Assembly (NCBI GenBank): GCA_965204415.1
Contig: CBDBEL010000002.1
Location: 558,001 to 622,000 of the forward strand
Reading direction: 5' to 3'
DNA length: 64,000 nt
Source: Aldehydirespirator sp965204415
GTDB lineage: Bacteria; Actinomycetota; Acidimicrobiia; Acidimicrobiales; Aldehydirespiratoraceae
A model generated the notes under the pieces. That model saw nothing but the letters and a program-made list of their open reading frames with translations. It was not told where the DNA came from and searched no databases. The position numbers were made by a program, and so were the translations under genes. This document shows positions 17,487 through 25,317 of this stretch, piece by piece. Each line of letters starts with the position of its first letter. The stretch's first letter is position 1.

Positions 17487-18199
17487 GCCTGCGCCACCTC
17501 GTCGAGGAACCAGTCGACGAGGGCGAAGCACTGGCGGGCGTTGCGTTCCTCATGGTGGCGCACGCTCTCACGCAGTTCCGCCTTGCTCGTACCGTGCTCG
17601 TTGAGGTGCTGGTCGTCGCACCCGCTGAGGAAACCCATCAAATGGGCGTAGGTCACCTCGGGATGGAACTGCGTGCCCAGGCAGCGGCCCAACCGGAAGA
17701 GCTGCACCGCGTTGTCGTTCACGGCCAGCACTTCCGCCTCGGGCGGAGGAGTGAAGCGGTCGTAGTGCCACTGGAACCACGGCCCCGGTCCGGCCGGATT
17801 GGTAGCGCCGTCCGCCGCGACCACTCTGCGCCAGCCGATCTCGGACACCGGCGCGTTCTCGACCTCGCCGCCGAGTGATGCCGCCAGCAGCTGCCCTCCG
17901 AAGCACACTCCGAGCACCGGTGTGCCCCGGGCGTGGGCGGCTCGCACTATCTCGATCTCGTCGAAGATCCAGCTGTCGATCTCGCCGGTGTTGGTGAGAG
18001 AGCGGATCGAGCCCATCGGGACGATCATGTCGTAGTCGGCCGCGTCGGGGAACGGTGCGGCGTCGTTGGGGCGGTCCACGTCAGGCGTCACCACATGGTC
18101 GTGCACGTCATAGCCGCGCTGTTGCAGGCGTTCGCCCACGAGAGCGCTGGTGCCCTGCGGTTCGTGGGCGATTACCAGGGCCCGCCGGGGTCGGTTCAC
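17483..18199 (-). CDS. class I glutamine amidotransferase-like protein
   Basis: A 238-residue GATase1-fold protein. The nucleophile Cys is in TPVLGVCFGGQLLAASLGG and the His-Glu dyad is in GTQFHPEVTYAHL; GWRRVVA and FQWHYDRFTPP are features of the stand-alone GMP-synthase-like group. No synthetase domain is attached. Aniline-type catabolic operons pair such a protein with a glutamine-synthetase-like enzyme, which makes a gamma-glutamyl hydrolase or transferase role plausible. The GTG start at 18199 overlaps the stop of the HpaD-like gene (GTGA). Confidence 0.8.
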   Translation of the reverse strand: MNRPRRALVIAHEPQGTSALVGERLQQRGYDVHDHVVTPDVDRPNDAAPFPDAADYDMIVPMGSIRSLTNTGEIDSWIFDEIEIVRAAHARGTPVLGVCFGGQLLAASLGGEVENAPVSEIGWRRVVAADGATNPAGPGPWFQWHYDRFTPPPEAEVLAVNDNAVQLFRLGRCLGTQFHPEVTYAHLMGFLSGCDDQHLNEHGTSKAELRESVRHHEERNARQCFALVDWFLDEVAQA

Positions 18200-19056
18200 A
18201 GGTCAAACCATACGTGAGCCTGGCCGGTGCCAGACACCGACTCGTACTGGCCGAACTGGGTGCCCTTCGCCGTGCAGGCCGAGCCCCCCAGCGCGCCCAC
18301 CATGATCAGGTAGTGCCCGAAGTAGCCCTCGGGGGCGTGGCGGGAGTACTCCGGCAGGAAATCGATGATGGCCGCATGGTTGCCTTCAGCCATCCACGAG
18401 AGGACCTTGCGGTCGGCTGAAGCGGCCTCGGGGGTGCGGATGTGGAGGTCGGGGTCGGCGCCCTCGTGGTGGCGGAACTGGCGAAGCGGCCAGAAGCGGT
18501 GGCTGAGCCCGCCGCTGGCCAGGATCACAACCCGCCGGTCCAGCCCGGCCACGGCGGAGGCCAGCAGCTCGCCGGCCAGCAGGAAGTCGTCCGGCTCGGC
18601 GGTCTGGCACACGCCCATGGAGATCCAGCGCTCGTTGCCCTGCAGGAATCCGAGCAGGTTGATGGTGGGGTAGTGCACCGGCAGGTGGGGGTCGTCGATG
18701 GCGGTCACCCAGGTGTCGTCGCGGCCGTCGGCCTCGGCCGCGAAGGCACGGGCCAGTTCAGGGTCGCCGACCATGTCGTAGGCCATGGCGCTCATGCCTC
18801 GGGGCAGCTCGTCGGAGGTGTACAGGCCCTTGCGGCGCTCGTGGGCCGAGACGATGTGCTCGATGGTGGTGAACCAGTGGGTGTCGACCACCACCACGGT
18901 GTCGGCCTCGGCGGGTCCGAGCCGCTCGGCCCGCAGCGCGTGAAGACCTGCGAACAGGGAGGTGTCCTCGCCGCCGTTGAGGGCCCGACGCTCGTGCCCG
19001 GCCATCACCAGCGGCGGGACATGCGACACCACCGCGGCGCCCACTATCGACCCCAT
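18196..19056 (-). CDS. LigB/HpaD-type class III extradiol ring-cleavage dioxygenase
   Basis: A 286-residue non-haem Fe(II) dioxygenase of the protocatechuate 4,5-dioxygenase superfamily. Iron-site features: His in VVSHVPPLV (residues ~11-15), DTHWFTTIEH and a C-terminal pair in ASGGLSHRFWP. Specific phrases KGLYTSDELP, LPEYSRHAPEGYFGH and SVSGTGQAHVWF match, from memory, Escherichia coli HpaD, the homoprotocatechuate 2,3-dioxygenase, which is of equal length. Substrate is therefore probably a substituted catechol such as 3,4-dihydroxyphenylacetate, though relatives act on other catechols. Starts in the stop of the P450 gene (TGATG), so hydroxylation and ring cleavage genes are coupled. Confidence 0.85.
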   Translation of the reverse strand: MGSIVGAAVVSHVPPLVMAGHERRALNGGEDTSLFAGLHALRAERLGPAEADTVVVVDTHWFTTIEHIVSAHERRKGLYTSDELPRGMSAMAYDMVGDPELARAFAAEADGRDDTWVTAIDDPHLPVHYPTINLLGFLQGNERWISMGVCQTAEPDDFLLAGELLASAVAGLDRRVVILASGGLSHRFWPLRQFRHHEGADPDLHIRTPEAASADRKVLSWMAEGNHAAIIDFLPEYSRHAPEGYFGHYLIMVGALGGSACTAKGTQFGQYESVSGTGQAHVWFDL

Positions 19057-20339
19057 CAGGCGACCACCCGCACCGGCAGGTGCTTGATGCCTGCGATGAA
19101 GTTGGAACGGAGGTACCCGGGCTCGCCGTCGGGCTCGAGGCGGTCGACGCGCTTCATCAGCTCCTCGTAGACGAGCCGGGCCTCCATTCGGGCCAGCCAG
19201 GCACCCAGGCACAGGTGGGGGCCGTTGCGCCCGAAGGCCATGTGGTCGTTGGGGTCCCGGGCCAGGTCGAAGCGCCAGGGCCTGGTGAAGCCGCTGTCGT
19301 CGTGGTTGGCCGAGCAGAACCACATCACCACCTTGTCGCCTGCGGCGATGTCCTTGCCGCCGACGGCGACGGCCCGGGTGGCGGTGCGGCGGAAGTGCAT
19401 AGTCACCGCGCTGGTGCGCAGGACCTCCTCCACCGCGGTGTGGGTGAGGGAGGGATCGGCCCGCCAGGCCCGCCACAGCTCGGGGTGCTGCATCATCGTG
19501 CGCAGGCCGTGGGTCATCGTGTAGCGGGTGGTGTCGTTGCCGGCCGCGATGAGCAGCAGGAAGAAGTTCTTGAACTCCAGGTCGCTGAGGGGCTCGCCGT
19601 CGCGGGTGGGGGCCAGCAGCTGCGTGATCACGTCGTCGCGGGGGCAGGCCCTGCGCTCGGCCGCCTGGCACTCGGCGTATTCGAAGACCTCGGCCGCGGC
19701 CGGGCTGCGGAACGGCATCAGCCGGAACTCCTCGGTGTCGGCCGTGTCGACCACATGGGTGGTGAACTCCGGGTCGCTGTTGCCCAGGAACGCGTCACCC
19801 CACTCCACCAGTTGGTGGCCGTCCTCGTCGCTGGTGCCCAGCAGGCGGCCCAGCATCCGCATCGGCAGTTTGGCGGCCACCTCGGTGACGAAGTCGAAGG
19901 AGTCCGCGGTCAGGGCCTCGTCGAGGACCTCGGCGGCCAGGGCTCGTATGGCGTCCTCATAGGACTCGACGGTGCGGCGGGTGAACCCCCGGTTGACGAG
20001 CCGGCGCAGCCGGGTGTGATCGGGGGGGTCCAGCTCCATCATCGTGCGGCGGGCCTCGAGCTCGTCGTTGTCCATCTCCTCGAGGCGGATGCCTCGCGAG
20101 GAGGTGAAGGTGTCCACGTCGCGGCTGACGGCTAGGGCGTCGTGGTAGCGGGTGATCGACCAGAACCCGGAGCCGTCGGACTCGGGGGTCCAGTGGACCG
20201 GGTCCTCGCGGCGCAGGCGGGTGAAGGTGGCGTGGGGCACGCCGGAGGTGAACGAGTCGTGCGACGACAGGTCGGCGTCGTCGTCGCCGTGGTCCGGCAG
20301 GTAGCCGTCGACGAAGGTGGCCGCAGCCGGGCTGGTCAT
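19056..20339 (-). CDS. cytochrome P450
   Basis: A 427-residue P450. Seen: ELDPPDHTRLRRLVNRGFT (C helix), I-helix IAAGNDTTRYTMTHG, ExxR in VEEVLRTSAVTMHFRR, and the haem loop FGRNGPHLCLGAWLARME. Ends YLRSNFIAGIKHLPV, almost as the P450 at 9946 does, showing that the two are paralogues of one group, though overall divergence is large. First gene of a four-gene operon (P450, extradiol dioxygenase, amidotransferase, small membrane protein), all with overlapping ends. A likely job is ring hydroxylation ahead of extradiol cleavage. Confidence 0.93.
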   Translation of the reverse strand: MTSPAAATFVDGYLPDHGDDDADLSSHDSFTSGVPHATFTRLRREDPVHWTPESDGSGFWSITRYHDALAVSRDVDTFTSSRGIRLEEMDNDELEARRTMMELDPPDHTRLRRLVNRGFTRRTVESYEDAIRALAAEVLDEALTADSFDFVTEVAAKLPMRMLGRLLGTSDEDGHQLVEWGDAFLGNSDPEFTTHVVDTADTEEFRLMPFRSPAAAEVFEYAECQAAERRACPRDDVITQLLAPTRDGEPLSDLEFKNFFLLLIAAGNDTTRYTMTHGLRTMMQHPELWRAWRADPSLTHTAVEEVLRTSAVTMHFRRTATRAVAVGGKDIAAGDKVVMWFCSANHDDSGFTRPWRFDLARDPNDHMAFGRNGPHLCLGAWLARMEARLVYEELMKRVDRLEPDGEPGYLRSNFIAGIKHLPVRVVA

Positions 20340-20390
20340 CCGGCCTTCGAGCGAGCGCGCACCGACTGCGAGTCTGTCGCGCAGTGATGT

Positions 20391-20450
20391 TGTGTTTCCC
20401 GCTCTTGTTCGCTGCGCTCACGGGCCGCCCGGGCCACGGCCTCGCTCACT
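20391..20450 (-). repeat. dispersed intergenic repeat, copy 3 (reverse)
   Basis: Read on the minus strand: GAGCGAGGCCGTGGCCCGGG, CGGCCCGTGAGCGCAGCGAA and CAAGAGCGGGAAACAC, the same block order as copies 1, 4 and 5. It lies between the P450 start and the stop of the acetoacetate-decarboxylase-like gene, whose last codons overlap its edge. Confidence 0.65.
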
Positions 20451-21297
20451 GCCCTGGAGGATCGCATGATGACTCGCGACTGTTCGCTCGGCCTCTGGGG
20501 TTGGGGGCGGCCCAGAGCGTTGTTCCCGAAGCCATGGACAGGCCGACCTGGCGGTAGAAGCCGCCGATCATCTCGATCGGCTGCAGGTGATGCAACTCTT
20601 CGGTGGCACAGGCGGGCAGCACCAGGTCGGCGTCGCCCGAGTACACCGGGCCGAGATCGGTGTCGTAGCCCCTCATGGTGACCAACTCGTCGAGCGAGTC
20701 GCTGCCGTCAGCCTCCATGGCGGGCATCTGGCGGCTGTGCAGCATCGGATGGCCGTTGACGAAGCCGGGCGTCTCCGCGGTGCCGGTGATGGTGAAGCGG
20801 GCCTCAGCGACGCGCCGGCCCCACGTGCTCAGCGTGGCCCCGAAGCGGCCGCCCGGCTCCAGCCGCGGCCCGGCCCGGCCCACCGTCACCGGCCGGGTCA
20901 TGGCTATCTCGCCCATCTTCTTGGGATAGCCCTGGAAGTGTCCCCGGGCCATGGCGAAGTCCTTGTCCACCCAGATGTAGGCCGCCCGGCTGTAGGTCTC
21001 GCCCCGGAACCGGCAGCGGACCACCGCGAACACCTCGCGGTACTGGGCCCGCACCGGGTCGAGCAGCTCCTCGAAGGTGTCGCCGCAGCTCTGCCACTCG
21101 GCCCAGACCATGGCCACCGCGCCGGGATCGTTCGTGGCCGGCTCCAGGGGATCGGGAAGGAGTTCCGCAACCCGGTCGGGATCGGCTCGGTACTCGACGG
21201 TGAGCATGTCACCGGAGTAGTGCCAGGGGGGAGCTGGCACGATCCCTGCGACCCCGGACGGCGACCGCGGATACATGAACCCCTGGAGCTCGGCCAC
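20446..21297 (-). CDS. acetoacetate decarboxylase family protein
   Basis: A 283-residue member of the acetoacetate decarboxylase fold. The family's Schiff-base lysine region is visible as GHFQGYPKKMGEIAMT; other landmarks are WHYSGDMLTVEYRADPDRV, RGETYSRAAYIWVDKDFAM and EELHHLQPIEMIGG. Not all members decarboxylate acetoacetate: many from catabolic and biosynthetic clusters are hydratases or aldolases using the same lysine. The ATG at 21297 lies 15 bases downstream of a MarR-type box, giving a very short leader. The C-terminal ~15 residues run into repeat copy 3 and may be non-native. Confidence 0.8.
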   Translation of the reverse strand: MAELQGFMYPRSPSGVAGIVPAPPWHYSGDMLTVEYRADPDRVAELLPDPLEPATNDPGAVAMVWAEWQSCGDTFEELLDPVRAQYREVFAVVRCRFRGETYSRAAYIWVDKDFAMARGHFQGYPKKMGEIAMTRPVTVGRAGPRLEPGGRFGATLSTWGRRVAEARFTITGTAETPGFVNGHPMLHSRQMPAMEADGSDSLDELVTMRGYDTDLGPVYSGDADLVLPACATEELHHLQPIEMIGGFYRQVGLSMASGTTLWAAPNPRGRANSRESSCDPPGQ

Positions 21298-21311
21298 GCC
21301 ACGAGCCTAAT

Positions 21312-21327
21312 CGTTTGGCACCGAACG
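21312..21327. promoter_or_regulatory. MarR-type box upstream of the acetoacetate-decarboxylase-like gene
   Basis: CGTTTGG-CA-CCGAACG, extending to ATCG/CGAT at the outside, so arms of nine bases with one mismatch. It lies 15 bases before the minus-strand ATG at 21297. Same motif as at 14842 and 25236. Confidence 0.62.
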
Positions 21328-21342
21328 ATCAAGGTGTCCGCC

Positions 21343-21490
21343 CAGAGGTCGAGCGAATACGCGAGCGAGTCCGGCCCATACGGGCGAGGCCGTGGCCCGA
21401 GCGGCCCGTGAGCGCAGCGAACAGAGAGCGGGAGTGAAACCGTTGCGACGCGAGTCGGCTCCGACCTATTCCCGGACGCCCTTAGGAGAG
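21343..21490 (+). repeat. dispersed intergenic repeat, copy 4 (long form)
   Basis: Carries all blocks in order: GAGGTCGAGCGAATACGCGA, GGCCCATACGGGCGAGGCCG, GAGCGGCCCGTGAGCGCAGC, then GAGCGGGAGTGAAACCG and a tail ending CTATTCCCGGACGCCCTTAG. The tail matches that of copy 5 (CTATTCGCGGACGCTCTTGG), so the full element is ~145 bases. Fills most of the space between the MarR box and the SDR gene. Confidence 0.7.
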
Positions 21491-21506
21491 TGATTATCGT
21501 GGCGCG

Positions 21507-22265
21507 GTGCCTGATGCTGCCTTCGACCTGACCGGCCGCCGCGCCGTGGTCACCGGGGCGTCGGCCGGCATCGGGGCGGCGATCGCCGCCCGGCTGGCCG
21601 GTGCGGGCGCGGATGTGGTCGCGGTGTCGCGGTCCGGGCGGGTGCCGGAGGCGGAGGGCTCGGTGCGCCCTCTGGTGGCCGACCTGGGCGACGCCGTGGC
21701 TGTCGACGGGGTGATCGACGCCGCGGTCGCAGAGTTGGGCGGGCTCGACATCTTGGTGAACAACGCAGGCCGTGGCGACTGGCTCCCGCTCAGTGAGCTG
21801 GACCGCCAGCACTTCGACGGGATAGTCGGGCTGAACCTGTGGGCGCCGCTGCGCCTGTGCCAGCTGGCCCACCCGCACCTGGCTGCAGCTGGGGACGCTG
21901 CGGTGGTGATGATCGGCTCGGTGGATGCGGTCAGGCCCTCCGCGGGAGGCGCCGTCTACGGGGCGACCAAGGCCGGGCTGGCCGCGGTGACGGTGGCGCT
22001 GGCCAAGGAGTGGCGGGTCGACGGCATCAGGGTCACGCAGGTCGACCCGGGCATTGTGGACACGCCGATGGCCAGCGGTGTGATCAGCGAGCTGACCGCG
22101 GCCGAAGTCTCCGTCAACATCGCGGGACGAGCCGGAAAGCCCGACGAGATCGCGGCTCTAGTCCACTATCTAGTGGCACCCGCCGGTCGGTTTGCGACCG
22201 GAGTGTCCTTCCGGCTCGACGGCGGGGCGGTCGCCCTCGGCCCCTTCGACATGGTGGAGCGCTGA
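21507..22265 (+). CDS. short-chain dehydrogenase/reductase (SDR)
   Basis: A 252-residue classical SDR. Seen: cofactor loop VVTGASAGIGAAIA, NNAG motif in DILVNNAGRGDW, catalytic Ser in MIGSVDAV and YxxxK in YGATKAGLAAVT, then the PG-IVDTPMASG segment. There is no acidic residue at the end of strand 2 but VSRSGR, which favours NADP(H). Substrate alcohol or ketone is unknown. GTG start at 21507. Followed 49 bases later by a luciferase-family gene and then a decarboxylase gene, likely one transcript. Confidence 0.88.
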   Translation: MPDAAFDLTGRRAVVTGASAGIGAAIAARLAGAGADVVAVSRSGRVPEAEGSVRPLVADLGDAVAVDGVIDAAVAELGGLDILVNNAGRGDWLPLSELDRQHFDGIVGLNLWAPLRLCQLAHPHLAAAGDAAVVMIGSVDAVRPSAGGAVYGATKAGLAAVTVALAKEWRVDGIRVTQVDPGIVDTPMASGVISELTAAEVSVNIAGRAGKPDEIAALVHYLVAPAGRFATGVSFRLDGGAVALGPFDMVER

Positions 22266-22314
22266 CGTGAGCCTGCCCGGCCCGACTCGCCTCCCGCAGT
22301 GAGGGGGCGCTGAG

Positions 22315-23250
22315 GTGGTGCCGCCCGGCATGTTGATGATCCTCACCGAGAACCACACCATGGTCGATCCCCGCGACATGCGCGGGCTGGTCGAGTTGGC
22401 CCGCATGGCCGAGGACGGCGGGTTCGACGCAGTGATGGTCAGCGAGCAGACGATGCTCGGGCCCGATGCCGCCATCAACGGACTCATGAGCAACCCCCGG
22501 ATGTACGCCGCCGTCGGCAACCAGGATCCGACGACGCCGTGGCCCAGCTCGGTGGCCACCCTGGCCGCGGTGGCCGCAGCCACCAGCAGGGTGCGGGTGG
22601 TGGCCGGCGCCATCATCCCGCCCCTGCGGCACCCGCTCCTGCTGGCCAAGGACCTGGCCACCATCGACCTGCTGTGCGAGGGCCGGCTGGTGGTGCAGCC
22701 CACCGTCTCGTGGCAGCGGGCCGAGTACGAGGCCCACGGCGTGCCCTTCTCTGAGCGGGGCCGGATCCTCGACGAGCACCTGGAGGCCATGTCGCGGCTG
22801 TGGGCCGAGTCGCCCGCCAGCTTCGAGGGCCGCTACTTCAGCTTCTCGGACGCTTACTGCGAGCCCAAGGCCTGGCGTCCGGCCGGGCCCCGCATGTGGT
22901 TCGGGGGCGAGTGGATGCACCCCGCGCTGATCCGGCGCATGGCCCGCTACGGCACCGGATTCCACCCGTTCGGCGCCCCCACCGCCGACGATCTCGCCCA
23001 GCTGGCCCGGGGACTCGCGGCCGCGGGCCGGGACATCTCCGAGATCGAGCTGATCGGCGGCACCAGGGCCACGTTCGCCTCCCCCGGCGCGGTGGCCGAC
23101 GTCGACCAGGCCATGGCCGCCATCGACGAGCAGGTCGCGGCCGGCTACACGCTGTTCTGCATGAAGCCGTCGCAGTACACCGACGACATCAGCGAGGTGC
23201 CTTCCATCTGCCGGCGCATGGTCGACTACTGCGCCCGCTTCGAGGGTTAG
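22315..23250 (+). CDS. LLM-class flavin-dependent oxidoreductase, paralogue B
   Basis: A 311-residue luciferase-family protein beginning (GTG) MVPPGMLMILTENHTMVDP. Clear paralogue of the 16371 product. Barrel features: AEDGGFDAVMVSEQTMLGPD, RVRVVAGAIIPPLRHPLLLA, CEGRLVVQPTVSWQRAEYE and GFHPFGAPTADDLAQL. It ends 11 bases before the decarboxylase gene, indicating coupling of an oxidative step with decarboxylation. Two adjacent GTGs (22315, 22318) could both start translation. Confidence 0.83.
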   Translation: MVPPGMLMILTENHTMVDPRDMRGLVELARMAEDGGFDAVMVSEQTMLGPDAAINGLMSNPRMYAAVGNQDPTTPWPSSVATLAAVAAATSRVRVVAGAIIPPLRHPLLLAKDLATIDLLCEGRLVVQPTVSWQRAEYEAHGVPFSERGRILDEHLEAMSRLWAESPASFEGRYFSFSDAYCEPKAWRPAGPRMWFGGEWMHPALIRRMARYGTGFHPFGAPTADDLAQLARGLAAAGRDISEIELIGGTRATFASPGAVADVDQAMAAIDEQVAAGYTLFCMKPSQYTDDISEVPSICRRMVDYCARFEG

Positions 23251-23261
23251 AGGGTCGAGCC

Positions 23262-24662
23262 TTGGGGCCGGACCCGCTCGACCTCGAAGCGTTCCGGCGG
23301 AACGCCTACGCCCTCGTCGACTGGATCGTCGACTACCTCGGCGAACTGGGGAACCGGCCGGTGTGCGAGCCGGTTACACCGGGCGACGTGCGCGCGAAGC
23401 TGCCCGACCGTGCCCCGGAGGACCCCGAGGGCTTCGAAGCGGTGCTCGCCGACCTCGACCGGGTGGTCGTCCCGGGACTGACCCACTGGCAGCACCCCGG
23501 ATGGTTCGCGTACTTCCCGGCCCAGTCGTCGCCCCCCGCGATCCTGGGGGAGTTGGCTCAAGCCGGCCTGGGCGTGCAGGGGATGCTGTGGTCCACCTCT
23601 CCGGCGGCGACCGAGGTCGAGTCGCACGTGCTCGACTGGCTCGTCGACCTCCTCGGCGTGCCCCAGCAGTGGAAGACCACCGCCGCGGGCGGCGGGGTGC
23701 TGCAGTCGGGCGCGTCGCAGTCGACCCACACCGCGCTGGTGGTGGCCCGCGAGCAGTGCCTGCTGCGAAGCGGCGCCGGTCCCAAGGACATGGTCGCCTA
23801 CACGTCGAGCCAAGCCCACTCCTCGATCGAGAAGGGCGCCCGTATGGCCGGCTTCGGCCACATCAGGCTGCTGGAGACCGACCACGAGTTCGCGGCCCGG
23901 CCCGAGGCGCTGGCCGCGGCCGTCGCCGAGGACCGGCAGGCCGGACTCGCGCCGGCCTTCGTGTGCTCCGCGGTGGGCACCACCGGCACCACCGGGGTGG
24001 ATCCCGTTCGCCGTTTCGGCGAGATCGCCCGGGCCGAGCAGATGTGGCATCACGTCGACGCGGCCTACGCCGGCTCGGCCATGATCTGCGAGGAGTTCCG
24101 CCACCACCAGGACGGCCTGGAACTGGTGGACAGCTACACGTTCAACCCCCACAAGTGGCTGGCCACCAACCTCGACTGCTCGGTGATGTGGGTGGCCGAC
24201 CGCCGGTCGCTCATCGAGGCTCTCAGCGTCCTGCCGCCCTACCTGCGCAACGAGGCGTCCGAGTCCGGGCAGGTGATCGACTACCGCGACTGGCACGGCC
24301 CCCTCGGCCGGCCGTTCCGGGCGTTGAAGCTGTGGTTCGTGCTGCGCTGCTTCGGCGCCGCGGGCCTGCGCAAGATGATCCGCGCCCACGTCGCCTGGGC
24401 CCGCGAGCTGGCGGAGCGGATCGACGCCCACAGCAGGCTCAGGACCATCGCCCCCACGTCCTTCGCGCTGGTGTCGTTCGCCCACGTCGACGGCAACGAT
24501 GCCACCGACGAGCTGGTCGCCAGGATCAACGGCGACGGACGCTTCCACATCACCGGATCCGAGGTCGACGGCATGCGCTACGCCCGCATCTCGGTGGGCT
24601 CCACCTGGACGACCCCCGCCGACGTCGACGCCCTGTGGAACCTGGTCGACGCCAGCGCCTGA
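23262..24662 (+). CDS. PLP-dependent aromatic-L-amino-acid decarboxylase family protein
   Basis: A 466-residue group II decarboxylase, the family that makes tyramine, dopamine, tryptamine or phenylethylamine from the matching amino acid. Seen: N-terminal DLEAFRRNAYALVDWIVDYL, HWQHPGWFAYFPAQSS, QSGASQSTHTAL, VGTTGTTGVDPV, cofactor Asp/His in WHHVDAAYAGSA and the PLP lysine K298 in FNPHKWLATN. No ATG or GTG lies at the family's usual N-terminus; TTG at 23262 with AGAGGG upstream fits, giving normal length. It could also be a tyrosine- or phenylacetaldehyde-synthase variant, as single-residue changes switch the chemistry. Confidence 0.85.
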   Translation: MGPDPLDLEAFRRNAYALVDWIVDYLGELGNRPVCEPVTPGDVRAKLPDRAPEDPEGFEAVLADLDRVVVPGLTHWQHPGWFAYFPAQSSPPAILGELAQAGLGVQGMLWSTSPAATEVESHVLDWLVDLLGVPQQWKTTAAGGGVLQSGASQSTHTALVVAREQCLLRSGAGPKDMVAYTSSQAHSSIEKGARMAGFGHIRLLETDHEFAARPEALAAAVAEDRQAGLAPAFVCSAVGTTGTTGVDPVRRFGEIARAEQMWHHVDAAYAGSAMICEEFRHHQDGLELVDSYTFNPHKWLATNLDCSVMWVADRRSLIEALSVLPPYLRNEASESGQVIDYRDWHGPLGRPFRALKLWFVLRCFGAAGLRKMIRAHVAWARELAERIDAHSRLRTIAPTSFALVSFAHVDGNDATDELVARINGDGRFHITGSEVDGMRYARISVGSTWTTPADVDALWNLVDASA

Positions 24663-24714
24663 CGGGGCTCGGAGGCCGAGCGAGCAGGCGGGATGCGTCT
24701 ACCCGGGCCCGCTC

Positions 24715-25218
24715 TCAGTCCGAGCCGGCTGCGACGATCACCCGGCGCAGGAGCTCGGCCAAGGCCTGCTTCTCGCTAGTCGAGAGGTCGCCCACCATCT
24801 CTCCCTCGTAGACGTTGAAGCGCGGGAACAACTGCTCGATGGCATCGAGCCCCGCGTCGGTGAGCGAGACGATGACCTTCCGGCGGTCCGCCTCGACCGC
24901 GGTGCGCTGGACGAATCCCCGCTTCTCCAGGGTCTTCACCACACCCGTCAGCGTCCCCTTGGACAGGTCGCACTCCTCGGCGAGGTCGGCGGACTGCATC
25001 TCACCCCAGACCCACAGGACCCACAGCGTGGTGAACCCGCCCCAGGAGAGGCCGAACTCCGACAGCACGCCCTTCTCCGCCCGGCGGCGCACCGCGGTCG
25101 CGGCCCGGTAGATGTTGGACACGGCCAGCATCGAGTCGAAGTCGAGAGGCCGGTCGCCGAGGCGCTCCTGGGTTAGGCGCTCGGCATCGAGCAGGCGCGG
25201 ATCGGCTCGCTGTTGCAC
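24715..25218 (-). CDS. MarR-family transcriptional regulator
   Basis: A winged-helix regulator of ~167 residues. DNA-binding features: SADLAEECDLSKGTLTGVVKTLEKRGFVQR (helices 3-4, shown here as family pattern rather than structure) and the wing DRRKVIVSLTDAG. MarR proteins bind short palindromes as dimers and release them on binding phenolic or other small ligands. GTG at 25218 is chosen because GAGG lies eight bases before it; a TTG at 25248 would fall inside the operator. Divergent from the importer operon, with two palindromes between, so it probably represses itself, the importer, and, by shared boxes, the genes at 14887 and 21297. Confidence 0.85.
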   Translation of the reverse strand: MQQRADPRLLDAERLTQERLGDRPLDFDSMLAVSNIYRAATAVRRRAEKGVLSEFGLSWGGFTTLWVLWVWGEMQSADLAEECDLSKGTLTGVVKTLEKRGFVQRTAVEADRRKVIVSLTDAGLDAIEQLFPRFNVYEGEMVGDLSTSEKQALAELLRRVIVAAGSD

Positions 25219-25235
25219 TCGGGGAACCTCAATTT

Positions 25236-25280
25236 CGTTTGCTACCAAACGGATATTATGCTAAGTGTTTGGCAACACAC
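25236..25280. promoter_or_regulatory. MarR box pair in the divergent marR / ABC importer promoter
   Basis: First palindrome CGTTTGC-TA-CCAAACG (25236-25251; arms CGTTTG/CAAACG perfect). Second, related palindrome GTGTTTGGCAACAC (25265-25278). Between them is the AT-rich ATATTATGCTAAG, the best -10-like sequence in this promoter. The first box matches those at 14842 and 21312. Confidence 0.65.
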
Positions 25281-25317
25281 CACGCGGAACGCTCCGCGAG
25301 ATCTCTGGAGGATCCCC

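Noticed and set aside
22800..23261. N-terminal extension of the decarboxylase frame into the preceding gene
   Set aside because: That part is out-of-frame shadow of the luciferase-family gene; the decarboxylase fold begins after 23262.
25218..25248. TTG at 25248 as the MarR start
   Set aside because: It lies inside the operator palindrome; the GTG at 25218 has a ribosome-binding site and gives a normal N-terminus.
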